This document shows positions 13,577 to 15,059 of a stretch of 15,059 nt of DNA, piece by piece; within the stretch, counting starts at the first letter, position 1; every line of letters begins with the position of its first letter. A program made the translations under genes and the position numbers. Source of the stretch: Verrucomicrobiota bacterium (GTDB lineage Bacteria > Verrucomicrobiota > Verrucomicrobiia > Limisphaerales > UBA11358); NCBI GenBank assembly GCA_021323835.1, contig JAJPKI010000366.1, forward strand, positions 1 through 15,059. Reading direction: 5' to 3'. The notes beneath the pieces are model-generated. The model did no database searches. It was not told the origin of the DNA and saw only the letters and a list, made by a program, of their open reading frames with translations.

Positions 13577-14443
13577 ATGAGCGAGCCAATGCCAAAACCG
13601 CAGCCGGAAAATCTGGAAGAGAAATTGAAAATTTATTTCCTTCCGAATTTGCTCACGGCGGGAAATTTATTTTGCGGCTTCGTCGCGCTTACAAAAATCG
13701 TGGACGCAAACCTCGCGCCCGATGTTTTCGGCAAAGTGGACTGGATGCCGATTAAGCTCGCGCTTGGTTTCATTTTGCTCGCGTGCATTTTTGATTTGTT
13801 CGATGGCCGCGTCGCACGCATGGGCGGCGTGGAAAGCCCGTTCGGACGCGAATTCGATTCGCTCGCTGATTTGGTTTCCTTCGGCGTCGCGCCAGCCTTT
13901 CTCGTCCAGCGCGTGGTGCTCGCAGACGTTTTTCCCGATGAATATCGCCGCATCAGTTGGTTTATCGCTTCGATTTATTTACTGTGCGGCGCATTTCGGC
14001 TTGCGCGCTTCAATTGCCTTGCTGCGATGAACGCGCCCGGCGCCGGAAAAGATTTTCTCGGATTTCCAATTCCCAGCGCCGCCGGACTCGTTGCGTCGCT
14101 CACGCTGCTCATCATCCATTTCAATGAAAATGAAAAAAATCTCGGCAACTGGAATTATTTCATCGCGTTCGTTTTGATATTTTTGTCGGCGATGATGGTC
14201 AGCACGGTGAAATACCCGAGTTTCAAATCGCTCGGCCTGCGTTCGCAAAACACATTTGTCAAAGCCATTGGTGTGGCGTTGTTCGTCGGCTTCATTTTAA
14301 TTTTGCGCGAGAAAATCCTTTATTACGCGCTGCCGGCTTTTTTTACGATTTATTTGATTTACGGTTTCGTGCGCCCGAGCCTCTCGCGCGCATGGCGGCG
14401 GGAAATCGAGGAGGAAGAAGACGAGCCGGACAGCGCGAATTAA
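13577..14443 (+). CDS. pssA: CDP-diacylglycerol--serine O-phosphatidyltransferase
   Basis: A 288-residue inner-membrane enzyme that joins serine to CDP-diacylglycerol to make phosphatidylserine, the substrate of the preceding psd product. The N-terminus has YFLPNLLTAGNLFCGFVAL, typical of the family. The CDP-alcohol phosphotransferase motif is perfect: D76-G77-x2-A80-R81-x8-G90-x3-D94-x3-D98, with D73 before it. Several membrane helices follow (about 8 hydrophobic stretches in all). The C-terminus is charged and acidic (EIEEEEDEPDSAN). The ATG at 13577 is preferred over an upstream TTG in frame at 13559, which would overlap psd. Spacing of 1 bp to psd and 4 bp to the next gene makes a tight operon. 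Confidence 0.95.
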   Translation: MSEPMPKPQPENLEEKLKIYFLPNLLTAGNLFCGFVALTKIVDANLAPDVFGKVDWMPIKLALGFILLACIFDLFDGRVARMGGVESPFGREFDSLADLVSFGVAPAFLVQRVVLADVFPDEYRRISWFIASIYLLCGAFRLARFNCLAAMNAPGAGKDFLGFPIPSAAGLVASLTLLIIHFNENEKNLGNWNYFIAFVLIFLSAMMVSTVKYPSFKSLGLRSQNTFVKAIGVALFVGFILILREKILYYALPAFFTIYLIYGFVRPSLSRAWRREIEEEEDEPDSAN

Positions 14444-14447
14444 ATTC

Positions 14448-15059
14448 ATGGGTGAATCCTCTTCAATTTTCATCGCGACGCTCGCCGGATTTGTCAGTGC
14501 GTTTTTATTTTCCTCGATTCCCGTCGGCCCAATCAATCTGACCATCATCAACGAAGGCGCGCGTCGCGGTTTCAAATGGGCGATGCTCATTGGACTGGGT
14601 GCGGCGACAATGGAAGTGATTTATTGCTCAATTGCGTTCGCCGGATTTTCATCGTTCTTCGACAAACATTTTGTCGAAGCGACGATGAAAGTTTTCACTT
14701 TCGTTTTTCTTTTATTTTTGGGAACAAGATTTCTCGCGGCGAAAAAAGTCGCGCCGACAACGCAATTTGGTTCCAGAGCAGAATTTCTCGAAGGCCGCAT
14801 TGAGGAAAAACTGCGTCCGCATTCGGCATTTGCCATCGGCTTTGTGCGCGTCATGGGCAACGTCGGCGTGTTGGCGACGTGGCTGGTCATCAGCGCGTAT
14901 CTCATGTCTCACGAGGCGTGGTTCACCGACCAGGATTGGGTCGCCGACGCTCTTGCCGTCAAAACCGCCTGCATTTTCGGTGTGGCTCTCGGCACAAGCG
15001 CGTGGTTTTGTTGTTTGAGTTTCGCAATGTCGCGCGGGCATGGACGGTTCGGCGAAAAA
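14448..15059 (+). CDS. LysE/RhtB-family translocator, C-terminus cut by window edge
   Basis: An open frame of 204 codons from the ATG at 14448 to the right edge. The N-terminus has a hydrophobic helix leading to SIPVGPINLTIINEGARRGF, a variant of the LysE-family signature (Pro-Gly-Pro followed by a Gly-rich repeat), then further helices including AMLIGLGAATMEVIYCSIAF and VFTFVFLLFLGTRFLAAKK. LysE-family proteins export amino acids or related metabolites across the inner membrane. A charged loop (FLEGRIEEKLRPHS) and two more helices follow. The start is 4 bp after the pssA stop codon, so it belongs to the same transcript, though a link to phospholipid synthesis is not evident. Substrate cannot be told. 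Confidence 0.8.
   Translation, partial: MGESSSIFIATLAGFVSAFLFSSIPVGPINLTIINEGARRGFKWAMLIGLGAATMEVIYCSIAFAGFSSFFDKHFVEATMKVFTFVFLLFLGTRFLAAKKVAPTTQFGSRAEFLEGRIEEKLRPHSAFAIGFVRVMGNVGVLATWLVISAYLMSHEAWFTDQDWVADALAVKTACIFGVALGTSAWFCCLSFAMSRGHGRFGEK

Overview
The window looks like chromosomal DNA of a Verrucomicrobiota bacterium (PVC superphylum), probably of the Pedosphaera/Limisphaerales type. This is judged from three things: a run of short pilin-like proteins with a class III signal peptide and a C-terminal DGHA motif, a very long GreA with a large extra N-terminal region of the kind known from Chlamydiae, and many small palindromic repeats. No phage, plasmid, CRISPR, tRNA or rRNA signal was found. 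The genes are almost all ordinary; the unusual content is in the repeats and the pilin cluster.

Layout. Positions 1-2745 (minus strand) hold a compact operon of two peptide-type ABC permeases and a fumarylacetoacetase-family enzyme cut by the left edge. Divergent from it is a lipoprotein solute-binding protein (2873-4684), which presumably feeds the same transporter; no ATPase gene is in view. Then comes fabI (4804-5571), the enoyl-ACP reductase of fatty acid synthesis.

Positions 5745-8944 carry three tandem paralogues of secreted pilin-like proteins and the decayed tail of a fourth (7843-7985). Conserved leader blocks stand in front of them. A bidirectional terminator separates them from convergent rsmB (8987-10354, minus), a 16S rRNA m5C methyltransferase.

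Divergent from rsmB is the large greA-like gene (10397-12220). A DUF5069 gene follows on the minus strand. The right end is a plus-strand cluster for phosphatidylethanolamine synthesis, psd then pssA, with a LysE-family exporter running off the right edge.

Repeats. Two REP-like families are visible. One forms an inverted pair (2801-2864) ending 8 bp before the start codon of the solute-binding protein. The second occurs as a single unit just after that gene's stop codon (4688-4712) and as an inverted pair of exactly 75 bp inside rsmB (9654-9728), where it is translated in frame. This in-frame palindromic insertion in a housekeeping gene is the most interesting signal in the window. No REP-associated transposase (RAYT) gene is present here. 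Shine-Dalgarno sequences are nearly absent; only the DUF5069 gene has a clear one.
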